Shown piece after piece: positions 8,512-18,000 of a stretch of DNA of 41,215 nucleotides. A model generated the notes under the pieces. That model ran no database searches. It was not told where the DNA came from and saw nothing but the letters and a program-made list of their open reading frames with translations. The position numbers and the translations under genes were made by a program. Positions within the stretch are counted from its first letter, which is position 1. Each line of letters opens with the position of its first letter. Origin of the DNA: Aeromonas veronii bv. veronii (lineage in GTDB: Bacteria; Pseudomonadota; Gammaproteobacteria; Enterobacterales; Aeromonadaceae); contig NZ_CDDK01000026.1 of NCBI RefSeq assembly GCF_000820225.1, forward strand, positions 1 to 41,215, given 5' to 3'.

Positions 8512-8521
8512 GCATGGTCAT
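8420..8521 (-). pseudogene. 33-codon remnant of a duplicated nrfD 5' end, coupled to nrfC and nrfD
   Basis: A short ORF starts with ATG overlapping the nrfC stop (ATGA, 8518-8521) and ends with TGA inside the first codons of nrfD. Residues 6-14 read AFYFPSLVW, against AFHFPSLVW in NrfD itself. The DNA differs mainly at third codon positions, and a 13-bp identity (8391-8403 and 8479-8491) is shared. After residue 14 the similarity stops. The ribosome site of the real nrfD (GGAGGA) lies inside this ORF, so translating ribosomes terminate at the nrfD start. It is best read as a relic of an ancestral nrfC-nrfD junction that may now act as a coupling leader. Expression is not proven. Confidence 0.6.
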
Positions 8522-9198
8522 GACGTTATCTCCCCTTTGGGCACGCGGTACATCTTGGGCGAGGTGCCGAGCGCCTGCTTGTAGCGATAGGTGGTCTCCT
8601 TCACCAGCCGTTGGGAGATGGGGCTGTCCGGATCATCCAGATTACCGAACACCAGCGCCTTGGTGGGGCAGGATTCCACGCACGCCGGCTCCTTGCCCGC
8701 CGCCAGGTTGGTCTTGCGGCAAAAGTCGCATTTGTCCGCCACTCGGGTGACCGGGTTGATAAAGCGCACCTGATAGGGGCAGGCGGCGAGGCAATACATG
8801 CAACCGACGCAGAGATCCGCGTTGACATCGACGATGCCATCCTTCTTGCGGATATGGGAGGCGCCGGTGGGGCAGACATGCACACAGGGGGCGTTGTCGC
8901 AGTGCTGGCAGGACTTGCGAAAGAAGCGGTACTCGGCGTCGGGAAATTCACCGATGGGGCCTGAACGGATGATCTCGAGGCGCGAGACCCCTTCCGGTAC
9001 TTTGTTCACTTCCCGGCAGGCATCCATGCAGGCGGTGCAACCGATGCAGGCCGTCTCATCGTGGATCATGCCATAGCGTATCCCGTCGATGGTCTGGCTG
9101 TGGGCAAGGGGAGTGGCAAGGGAGCGAGTCGGCCCCGTCATCATGATAAGGGCCCCCGCGCCCATGCCCGCCATAAAGTCACGGCGAGAGCAGCTCAT
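8518..9198 (-). CDS. nrfC: NrfC, periplasmic ferredoxin-like electron carrier
   Basis: 226-aa iron-sulfur protein carrying four [4Fe-4S] clusters, moving electrons from NrfD to NrfB. A Tat signal begins SRRDFMAG (Arg5-Arg6), followed by a hydrophobic stretch to about residue 28. Cys ligands fall in four groups: 51/54/57/61, 97/100/105/109, 130/133/136/140 and 157/160/173/177. Its ATG overlaps the end of nrfB by 4 bp, and its stop overlaps the start of the nrfD remnant ORF by 4 bp. Length and cluster pattern match E. coli NrfC. Confidence 0.95.
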   Translation of the reverse strand: MSCSRRDFMAGMGAGALIMMTGPTRSLATPLAHSQTIDGIRYGMIHDETACIGCTACMDACREVNKVPEGVSRLEIIRSGPIGEFPDAEYRFFRKSCQHCDNAPCVHVCPTGASHIRKKDGIVDVNADLCVGCMYCLAACPYQVRFINPVTRVADKCDFCRKTNLAAGKEPACVESCPTKALVFGNLDDPDSPISQRLVKETTYRYKQALGTSPKMYRVPKGEITS

Positions 9199-9794
9199 GA
9201 TGCCTCCTTGCCGGTAGCCGGTTTGGACTGCTCCTGCCGGGCCTTGCTGGCCTCATGCTGCTTGCTGTGGCAGTCGACGCAGAGCTTGATGCGGGATTTT
9301 TCCGGGATCCCCACCATGAGCTCCTTGGCCGGATGCAACTGGTGACAGCTGGTGCAGGTGAGCTTGGTGGCGTGCACGTCGTGGGCCCAGAGCGCCTCGC
9401 GCAGTGGTTTGGGCTCGTGGCAGCTCATGCAGACCCCGTTCTGCTCGCTGATGGGATAAAGCTTGATGCTCTCTTTATCCTTCAGGCTGTGGCTAAAACG
9501 CATCACATCCTTGACCCCTTCCCGGTGCTGGGGGGAGGGCTGGCCGTGGCAGTTGGTGCAGGTCACCGGCTTGAGGTTGTTGGGATTGGTCGCCTGACCA
9601 TGCTTGCCGTGCATCCCCTCGCTCTGCTCCTTGTGACAGTCGGTACAGGCCTTGTCGGGATTGCGTAAAAATTCCACCTCATGTGTAGCTGGAACAGGGG
9701 CTGCTGCCGACTCGGCCGCCTGACCCTGCAGGCTGGTGAGCAGCATGGCTGCCATCAGCATCAGTCGTAAAAAATCCATCGTTAAATCACCCAT
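9195..9794 (-). CDS. nrfB: NrfB, pentaheme c-type cytochrome
   Basis: 199-aa periplasmic cytochrome passing electrons from NrfC to NrfA. A signal peptide (about residues 6-26, ending GQAAES) is followed by five heme-binding motifs: CTDCH at 50, CTNCH at 79, CMSCH at 122, CTSCH at 147 and CVDCH at 172. This is the count expected for NrfB. The ATG at 9794 is supported by GGAGG about 6 nt upstream; an in-frame ATG five codons later is possible. It lies 51 bp downstream of nrfA, with a GC-rich hairpin in the gap. The C-terminal tail after the last heme is lysine- and glutamine-rich. Confidence 0.95.
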   Translation of the reverse strand: MGDLTMDFLRLMLMAAMLLTSLQGQAAESAAAPVPATHEVEFLRNPDKACTDCHKEQSEGMHGKHGQATNPNNLKPVTCTNCHGQPSPQHREGVKDVMRFSHSLKDKESIKLYPISEQNGVCMSCHEPKPLREALWAHDVHATKLTCTSCHQLHPAKELMVGIPEKSRIKLCVDCHSKQHEASKARQEQSKPATGKEAS

Positions 9795-9810
9795 AGGAAG
9801 CCTCCATCCG

Positions 9811-9839
9811 CTGCGGGCCTGGTCTGGCCGGGCCCGCAG
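9811..9839 (-). other. Intercistronic stem-loop between nrfA and nrfB
   Basis: A perfect 9-bp stem CTGCGGGCC/GGCCCGCAG (9811-9819 with 9831-9839) around an 11-nt loop fills the gap just past the nrfA stop, without a T-tract. It is suited to protecting or partly terminating the upstream nrfA message, which would give catalytic NrfA in excess over its partners. Confidence 0.6.
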
Positions 9840-9845
9840 GCGCCG

Positions 9846-11282
9846 TTACTGTGCCAGCCGTCCGGCCGCTTTGGCCTCGGCATCCCAGGCGGGGACCGTG
9901 GTCTTGAGGAACTGGGCCTTGTCGCTGTTGAACTGCTTCATATCCATGCCAAGGGCAGCTTGCGCTTTCTCCTTGGTGGAGATGTCGGGGATGGCGATCT
10001 CGTGGCTGATCCCCTTGCTGGCCAACAGGCGCGCCAGCTTGGTGCGGGCGTCAGCGGCTTTATCCAGCGCGCTGCCAAGTACCTTGAGGGCCACTTCGGG
10101 GGCGTGCATCTGCACCCCGTGGGAGGCGATGGCGTAGTCCCAGCGCCACTGGGCGTGACGGATGTCCTGCAGAATATCCTTCATCTCTGCCTCGGTGGCG
10201 CCGGCATCCCAGGCCGCCTTGGCTTCAAAGTGGGCGTGTACCAGCTGCTTCTCGACCTTCAGCTTGGTCTCGATCACCGCCTCTTTGCGCTGTTTGACAA
10301 TCCCTTGCAGCATCTCCTTGCTCTGGGTGTGGCAGTTGCGGCAGGTCTGCTCGAAGCGATCGAAGGGGTTACCCACCTTGTGATCGGTGTAGACCTTGCC
10401 CTGCTCGTTCTGCACTTTGGGCATGTGGCAGTCGACACAGGCGACGTTGTTCTGGCCGTGAATGCCAGCGCGCCAGGTTTCGTACTCGGGGTGCTGGGCT
10501 TTGAGCATGGGGGTTTTGGAGAGGGCATGGGTCCAGTCGGCAAAGCCGATTTCATCGTAATAGGCCTCCATCTGCTCAACCGTGGTGCCCTTGTCCCAGG
10601 GGAATTTGACCGCCTTGGTGGGGCCGCTGAAGTAATACTCCACGTGGCACTGGCCGCACACCTGGGACTGCTGATCAAAGCGCCCCTGCTCCTTGAACGG
10701 CTTGCCGATGGCGGTCATGGCCCGATCGGCATAGGGACGGGAGAGGTGCAGGGCAGGTTTGCCCTCCTTGAACTCCTTCGAGGCGGTATCGTGGCAGTCG
10801 GCGCAGCCGATGGTGTTGACTACTTCCGGCCCGCCTTTTGCCCACATCCCCTTGAAGTAGCCATCCTCACCCTGCTCGTCGATGACGCGGGCCACATCCG
10901 GGCCTTTGCAGCTCCAGCAGGCCATGGGCAGGGGGCCATCTTCGGCTGTTTTCGGGGCGCCGGTACGCAGGGTTTCGCGCACATCGGTCAGCGCATAGAA
11001 GTGACCGCGCGGCTTGTTGTAATCCTTGGAAAAGGGGTAACCGCCCCACAGCACCACCATATTGGGATCTTCCGCCAGCGCGTCGGTGCGTTCCTTGCTT
11101 TCGCTGGTGGCTTGCCAGCTGGTGAACTGATCGGCGTGATCCTTGGCGAACAGCTCGCTGCGCGCCTCTATCTTGCCCTTGGTGGTTGCGTCATCAGCCA
11201 GTGCCCAGCCGCTGGCGCCAAGGCTGGTAGTCAGCAGCAGGGCGGCGAGGCCCAGTTTGATATGCCTGTGTTGTGAACCCAC
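9846..11282 (-). CDS. nrfA: Cytochrome c552 nitrite reductase, catalytic subunit
   Basis: Periplasmic pentaheme enzyme reducing nitrite to ammonium with six electrons. The special active-site heme motif CWSCK (Lys as axial ligand) is followed by four CXXCH sites: CADCH, CGQCH, CVDCH and CRNCH. The GTG at 11282 is chosen because GGGAG lies 8 nt upstream. It also gives a normal signal peptide ending WALADD, a 478-aa protein like E. coli NrfA, and puts the active-site lysine at residue 126, as in E. coli numbering. An in-frame ATG at 11330 would add 16 charged residues before the signal peptide and lacks a ribosome site. First gene of the cluster; an FNR-like site lies about 190 bp upstream. Confidence 0.95.
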   Translation of the reverse strand: MGSQHRHIKLGLAALLLTTSLGASGWALADDATTKGKIEARSELFAKDHADQFTSWQATSESKERTDALAEDPNMVVLWGGYPFSKDYNKPRGHFYALTDVRETLRTGAPKTAEDGPLPMACWSCKGPDVARVIDEQGEDGYFKGMWAKGGPEVVNTIGCADCHDTASKEFKEGKPALHLSRPYADRAMTAIGKPFKEQGRFDQQSQVCGQCHVEYYFSGPTKAVKFPWDKGTTVEQMEAYYDEIGFADWTHALSKTPMLKAQHPEYETWRAGIHGQNNVACVDCHMPKVQNEQGKVYTDHKVGNPFDRFEQTCRNCHTQSKEMLQGIVKQRKEAVIETKLKVEKQLVHAHFEAKAAWDAGATEAEMKDILQDIRHAQWRWDYAIASHGVQMHAPEVALKVLGSALDKAADARTKLARLLASKGISHEIAIPDISTKEKAQAALGMDMKQFNSDKAQFLKTTVPAWDAEAKAAGRLAQ

Positions 11283-11467
11283 GTTTATCACTCCCAGATA
11301 AATGTTTTGGTCTCGTCTGACCCGTTCCATCTTGGTGTGGATTTTCTCCCCGTCGGGCGGGGTGGGCAGACATTCGCTTGCGGGTGAATAAAACCGCGCA
11401 ATATGTGATTGCTCGAGGGTTACCCTAACAAATAGGTAAATTTAATGATGATTTATCGGAGGGAGAG

Positions 11468-11481
11468 TTGTGCCAGATCAA
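11468..11481 (-). promoter_or_regulatory. FNR-like site upstream of nrfA
   Basis: On the minus strand TTGAT-CTGG-CACAA matches the FNR consensus TTGAT-N4-ATCAA at 8 of 10 positions. A class II geometry would place the -10 at TTAAAT (11440-11445, 4 of 6) and transcription start near 11433, leaving a leader of about 150 nt. FNR activation of nrf is established in E. coli; this site is inferred by eye. Confidence 0.4.
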
Positions 11482-11959
11482 TTGGTGCACAGGATTGATC
11501 GCTGAAATGAGATCTGGATTAAATTTTATGGAAACTCAACTTCTTGTTAATTGCCGAGCATTCGATGGCAGGCGTTTGATCGATACAGTTACGTACTGGC
11601 AATTTTGCCAGCTGAGCTGGATTGCTGCCGTATTGTTCACACATTCCGGCAATGACTTATGCTAATAATTGACTAAATATGCAAGTTATCGGTGTTGTGG
11701 TGTGAGCTTTTGACCTTCGGATTATGATTCATTTATTGAAGCTACAGTGGATTTATCGTCAAACGACAGAAATGGTTACATGCAGTCTGGTATGCCTATT
11801 AATAAAGGTGATGGGATTAGGTTCATACAAATCTCATTTTATTAAAAAGGGCCTGTTAGATGCACAATCTTGTAAGTTATGGCCATTTTATGGCAATCAT
11901 TGTCGAAAATAGCGAAAAGACCCACTTAGTCTGGTGCGGTATGATTATTGAACAGACAC

Positions 11960-11974
11960 GTACCCTGTAGGTAC
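11960..11974. promoter_or_regulatory. Palindrome upstream of the adhesin gene
   Basis: GTACC-CTGTA-GGTAC, a perfect 5-bp inverted repeat with 5-nt spacing, lies 34 bp before the adhesin ATG and 14 bp after a TATGAT -10-like box (11940-11945). This location would suit an operator or a small leader hairpin. The regulator is unknown. Confidence 0.35.
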
Positions 11975-12008
11975 TGATGTTGGTGGTTAAGGTTTTGCTG
12001 GAGGTTGT

Positions 12009-15000
12009 ATGGCAGAGTTGCAAATTGAAAAGTCCACGGTGATCTCCCAACTCGAGGGCTCCGTGTTTGTCATCAGTGCAGATGGATCTGTCATACGAGC
12101 AAAGGTGGGGATGGCATTGCAGCCGGGGGACCGCCTGCAAACTGCCCAAGGGGGCCATTTTCAACTAGCCGAGCCGGGCAGTGAGCCTGCTGGTGAGCAA
12201 GATATGGCCGCCAAACCTGAGCCCGCCACACCTGTTGCTGATGGGCAACCGACCGATCCGGAACTGGCCTCATTGCAAGAGGCGATCCGTCAGGGTATTG
12301 ACCCGACCGAATTGTTTCAAGAGACCGCCGCCGGTAACGCAGCCGCTGCCGGTAATATCGGTGGTGTAGCCGGTTCCAGTTCGGGTGGTTTTGTGGTGGT
12401 CGATCGTACCAATGATGCCACCCTGGCCGAGGCCGGTTTTGATACCGACCATGCGGTGCAACCTGTCGGCGATGAGCTGCTGTTTTCCGAAGAGCGCGAT
12501 TTCTTTGCCGCCATCACCATCACCGAGCCCCAAACCAGCGACAACATTATCAACGCCGATGAAGCGGCTGGCGTCATCATTCGTGGTGTGGTGGATGATG
12601 TGGAGGTTGGCCAGCCAGTCACTGTGACCCTTATCGATCAGGCGGGCAATTCACTGACGGTGACGACAGTGGTGCTGCCCGGCCTGGTGTGGGAAGCCAA
12701 TTTTGGCGATGTGACCGGCAAGCTGGTGGATGGCCCGTTGCAGATTGTGGCCAATACCCAGGATCAGGCGGGCAACAACGCCAGCGATACCGGACAGACT
12801 CTGCTCGATACCATCACCACCATTACCCTCGATCTCGCCGATGAGAGCGACACCGGCGCCAGCCAGACCGATGATCTGACCCGCGACAATACCCCGCTGC
12901 TGCAAGGGAAGGGGGAGCCCGGTGCCACCGTAACCCTGAGCCTTGGCGGTAGCGTGCTCACCGTCCTGACGGTGGATGCCGCCGGTAACTGGCAATATCA
13001 GCTGCCGCAGACCCTGGCCGATGGCCAGTACCAGTTTCAGGTCAATTCCGTGGATATTGCCGGCAACCGTGCCAGCGATACCCTCGTTATCAATGTCGAT
13101 ACTCAGGCATCTATCGACATCGATGATCTCGATACCACTGCCCTGTTTGGCAACAGCAGCGCCACCCTGAGCGGCTCCACCAGCAATGTGGAAGCGGGTC
13201 AGAGTGTCATCATCACTTTGGTCGACAGCAATGGCCAGCCGCTGTTGACCACCTCGGCACTGGTGGGGGCCGATGGCCGCTGGCAGGTATCAGGTCTTGA
13301 TCTCTCCGGTATCAATCAATCCTTTGAAGTGCGTGCCAGTGTCACCGATCTGGCGGGCAACAGCGCCAGCGATGGGGCACCGCTGATCGGTCAAAGCGAA
13401 ACCCTGACGCTCTCCGAAGCCGGATTGGCCGAAGGCCCGATCACCGCGACCGGTAGTCTAAATACCGGTGCCGGCCAGGATGGCAATCTGCAAGTCCAGT
13501 TCGCCGCTGATCAGAGTGCCTTGGAAGGGCTGGGGCTCGTCAGTCATGGCGCGCCTCTTGGCTATACCATCAACGGTCAGACCCTGACCGCCAGTGCTGG
13601 TGGGGCGACGGTCTTCACCCTGACACTCAACAGTGATGGCAGTTACCGCATCGTCTGGAGTCAAAGCCTGGATCACGGTCAGGACGCGTTGCGCCTGCCG
13701 TTCAACCTCGAATATCGCGACAGCGACGGCGATCTGGTGAAGGCGCCGCTGGTGATCAATCTGGTGGACAGCAATCCGCCCAGCTTCGAGATCCCGGCCA
13801 TTCCTCTGACCGAAGATGCTTTTACCAACGGCGCCGCCGTGGTGGGCGAGAGCAGCTTTGTAGTCAAACACACCGCCGATCCTCTGCTGGTGGATTCGTT
13901 GGTGTTCAGCAATCAGAGCAGCACCCTGACTACCCTCAACGGCTCGGGTCTTGCCAGCGATGGTCATCAGCTGACCTTTGAATTTGCCGATGATCGCACC
14001 CTGGTGGGTTACTACCTGGATGACAGTGGCCAACGGGTGGAGGTGCTGCGTGCCGAATTGAATGCGCAGCAGCAGGGCAGCGATCTGGCTGGGCGGGTGG
14101 TGGTCACCCTCACCGGCCCGCTCGATCATCAGGGCAGCGACACGCTTTCCCTCGGTTTGCAGGTAAGCGCCAGCGAGATCGATGGCGACAGCACCAGTGC
14201 CAACCTGACCCTGACTGTCAATGATGGCAGTGATCCCGCATTGGGCATCGATAAGGGGGTCGCCCTGCAAGAGGGGGGCAACCAGAGCATCGATGGCCAA
14301 CTGCCGGTGACGGTGGGCAGCGATCGTCTGGTCTCCCTCAACTTTGAGGCCAGCCAGCCGGCGCTGGATGGGCTCACCAGCCAGGGCAAGGCGACTAGTT
14401 ACGAGGTTCAAGACAACCAGCTGATCGTCAAGGATTGGCAGGGCAAGACGATCCTCACCGTTACCATCGGACTGGATGGCAAATACAGTGTCTCTCTGAC
14501 CGGGGTGTTTGACGAGCCGGAAGCGACCAACAGCCTCAACCTTGGCCTGAAGGTACAGGGCTCAGATTTTGACGGCGACAAGAGCAATCTCGGCACCCTC
14601 AATATCACCATTACCGATGGTGCCTTGCCGCAGGTTAATCCTGTCTCCCTCATGCTCACCGAAGATAGCAACTGGCAGCAAGGCCAGACCCTTGACGGTG
14701 ATCTGACTATCACGGCGGGCAGCGATCCGCTGGCCAGCATCACTTTCGATGCCAATCAGCCGGGGCTGCAAGGGTTCACCTCGGGCAAGCAGGCCGTGAC
14801 CATCGCGGTGGCCGATCATCGTATCGAGGGACGTACCCCAGATGGCAAGCTGGTGTTTGAGCTGACCCTCGGTAACGATGGCAAATACAGCTTTACCCTC
14901 CATCAACCGCTGGATCAGGGCAGTGCCGACAGCCTGCTCAAGGCGGGCTTTACCCTGCTCGACAGCGATGGTGACAAGGTCTTCTCCACCATTACGGTTG

Positions 15001-18000
15001 AGGTGGGGGATGGTGCCAATCCGACCATCTCCGCCGTGACCGGCACCACCATCACCGAGATGGCGCAAGGGGAGACGGCTGCCGTCAGCACCATGAGTTT
15101 CTCGGTCACGGACGGCAGTGATGCCCTTGACCCTAACTCCCTCGGCTTTGATATCGCCGCTATTCAGAGCACCCTGACCGGACTCACCAGCCACGGTAAC
15201 CCGGTCACTTTCGCTGTTGATCCCGCAACCGGCCAGCTGGTCGGAACCGCCGGTGGCCAGGTGGTGCTGCGCGCCGAGCTGAGCCTGGTCGATAACAATG
15301 GCAACTGGAGCGTCACCGCCAAGGTCACCCTGAGCGGCGAGCTGGATCACAAGGGGAGTGAATCACTCAACCTGCCGCTGGCGGTCACCCTCGCCGATAA
15401 GGATGGCGATCGCATCGGTACCACGCTGCCGCTCACCACCGTGGATGGTAAGGCACCGAGCTTTATTCCGGGCAAAGGCGTGTCCCTGGATGAGGGGGAC
15501 CTCACCGGCAGCAACAGCCTGAGTCAAACCGGTCACTTCGATGTGCAAGCCGGGTCGGATCGGGTGGTCGAGGTGGCCTTTGCCGATGCCAGCGAACAAC
15601 CTGCGCTGACCGCATTGGGTAAACCGGTGCAGTACGAGCTGGTTGATGGTGACCCGCTGATCCCGGGCAGCCAGCAGCTCAAGGGCTATGTGATGGTCGA
15701 TGGCCTGCGGGTCGAGGTGTTCGAGGTCAAGCTGATTGGCAGCCTCGATCAGGCGGGCAAGAACGGGTTTGACTATCAGGTCACCCTCTATCAGGGGCTT
15801 CATCAGGGCGCCAACGCCGTGACCGAGCTGCCCATCAAGGTGATCGTCAACGACTACGACAAGGCGGGCGGCAACAACGACAGCACCAGCGGCACCCTCA
15901 ATATCCAGATTGGGGAAGGGGAGAAACCGACCCTGACCCTGACCGATGTAACCCTCAATGAAGGGCGCTTCGATGGCGCCAATTCTGCCACTGATGACCA
16001 GCAGACGAGCGGAAAGATCACCATCAAGGCCGACTCGGATCCGGTGACCGATGTGCGGCTGACCCTCTCCGGTCAGGTCATGGATACCAGCGGCAAGCCC
16101 ATCACCCATAACGGCGAAACCCTGACCTGGAAAGCGGTTGGCACCGATGGTCACACCTTCCAGGCGGTGACCAGTGGTGGTCTGGTAGTGATGACGGTCT
16201 CCATTCCCACTGTCCCCGCCACCATCGCCGCTCACACCAGCGCAGAGATCGGTTATCAGGTGACAGTGCATACCAACCTGGATCACGGGGCAGATAACAA
16301 GCTGGAACTGACCCTTCCGGTCGAAGTCATCGACAGCGATGGCAGCAAAAATCAGGGAACCGCTACCATCACGGTGACTGATGGCATCAACCCGATCATA
16401 TCCGCCATTGAACCGGTTCGGGTCGAGGAGTCTGATCTCGATGCAGTCAACGGTCAGCATCCGGGGACCACACCTGCAGAGAGTGGAGAAACCGATAGTG
16501 GCAAGGTGACCATCACTGCCGGTTCGGATCGGGTTGCCTCCCTTGAGCTGGATGTGGCTGCATTCAATCAGGCCAATCACCTCACGTCGGGTGGCAAAGC
16601 GGTTACGCTGGCTGCACACAGCACCGGCTGGTATCTGGCTACTGCCGAGGGGGGCAAGCCCGTTTTCTGGGTCCACCTCGATGTTAACGGCAGTTACAGC
16701 GTCCATCTGGTAGGCCAGCTTGATCACGGTGCACAGGGCAAGGATGAGTTGACCATCGAAGTGCCGCTGTTTGTCACCGATCACGATGGCGATCGTAGCC
16801 CCAATGTCAGCGTGACCGTGACGGTACAAGATGACATGCCTATCGGCACTGTGCTGGCTCATACCCTGAGCGAGGGGAGCAGTACCGTGACCGGCGATCT
16901 GCTGCCTACCGCCAATGAAGGTGCGGATGGTGCCCGCGTCGAGTCGATTACCATCAATGGCCAGACGTACGCCATCAATGGCTCTTTGATACAAGATGTG
17001 ATGAGCCCCGATGGCAAGCAGGTGATGGGAACCCTGACCATCTCTGCCGATGGGTCCTACTCCTTCAATCCTGCGGCCGGTTTCAATCACGACGCAAGTC
17101 AGCTCAGTCAGGTGGTGACAGCCCATCTGGTCGATGGCGATGGCGATCGTGCAAACAGCACACTGACCCTCAATCTGCAGGATGAAGCGGTGCGCTTTAC
17201 CGTTAGCGCAGCCATTGGTAACGAAGATCAGGGGTCGCAAGACCCGAGGCTGGGTATCCCTATCAACATGCAGCTCGATATTGGCGATTTCGATCGCGGT
17301 GAGCATGTGGATCAGTTGCTTATCCAGGCGCCTGCCAATGCCCATGGCACCTTCTATTACAACGGCGTTGCCCTCACCACCACGGCTGATGGCAAGTGGT
17401 TTATCGTGCCGCCAGCGGCCATGGTGACCAGTGATAATGTTCACTACACCACTCAGGGGGTGACCTTTGTGCCTTCAAGCAACTGGTCGAGCTGGAGCAA
17501 TGGCGGTCAGCCGCTGCACTTCCAGGTGCAACTGCAGGTCGGTGTCACCGAAGGGGCGGCTCCTGCGGCCGTAACGGGGGATCTGGCTGTGACGGTACGC
17601 GGTGTTGCCGACAAGCCGATGTGGGACACAGCCAACACCACTCGCCACTATGACACCAATGAAGACAGCACGGGTATCAAGCTGGACGTCAAGGCGAGCC
17701 TGACTGACACCGACAGCTCCGAGACGTTGACCTATCAGATCAAGCTGGAAGCGGGCAGGGGAACCCTGATGCTCAACGGTGTCGAGCTCCAGCCAAATAG
17801 CAGTGGCATCTACACCGTTTCGGCAGGCAACATCAACAAGGTAACTGTGGTTCCGGGCAAGGATTTCAGTGGTGACATCAAGCTGTCGGTGACGCCGATC
17901 AGCACCGAGAAGAACCCGATCGCTCAGGGTCAGGGTACGGCTCAGGGAGACAAAATTGATCTGGTGATCAACGTCAATCCGGTGGCAGATGACGCCAAGC

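Larger units (their letters stand above)
11283..12008. other. AT-rich divergent intergenic region nrfA / adhesin
   Basis: 726 bp without a convincing gene. The small plus-strand ORFs (65 codons from 11468, 62 codons from 11724) have no ribosome sites or recognisable residues. Composition is much more AT-rich than the flanks, as expected for a long regulatory region or silencer-bound DNA. Seen inside: an FNR-like site for nrf (11468-11481), an inverted repeat GATCAA-N13-TTGATC (11476-11500), a TTACC/GGTAA imperfect palindrome around 11419-11440, a TATGAT -10-like box (11940-11945) and a GTACC-N5-GGTAC palindrome (11960-11974) near the adhesin. No riboswitch consensus was recognised. Confidence 0.6.

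Noticed and set aside
8791..8850. Possible frameshift in nrfC suggested by an overlapping 116-codon frame
   Set aside because: All sixteen cysteine ligands are in one uninterrupted frame, so nrfC is intact.
11468..11912. Two plus-strand ORFs of 65 and 62 codons in the intergenic region
   Set aside because: No ribosome sites, no recognisable residues, AT-rich composition; more likely chance frames in a control region.
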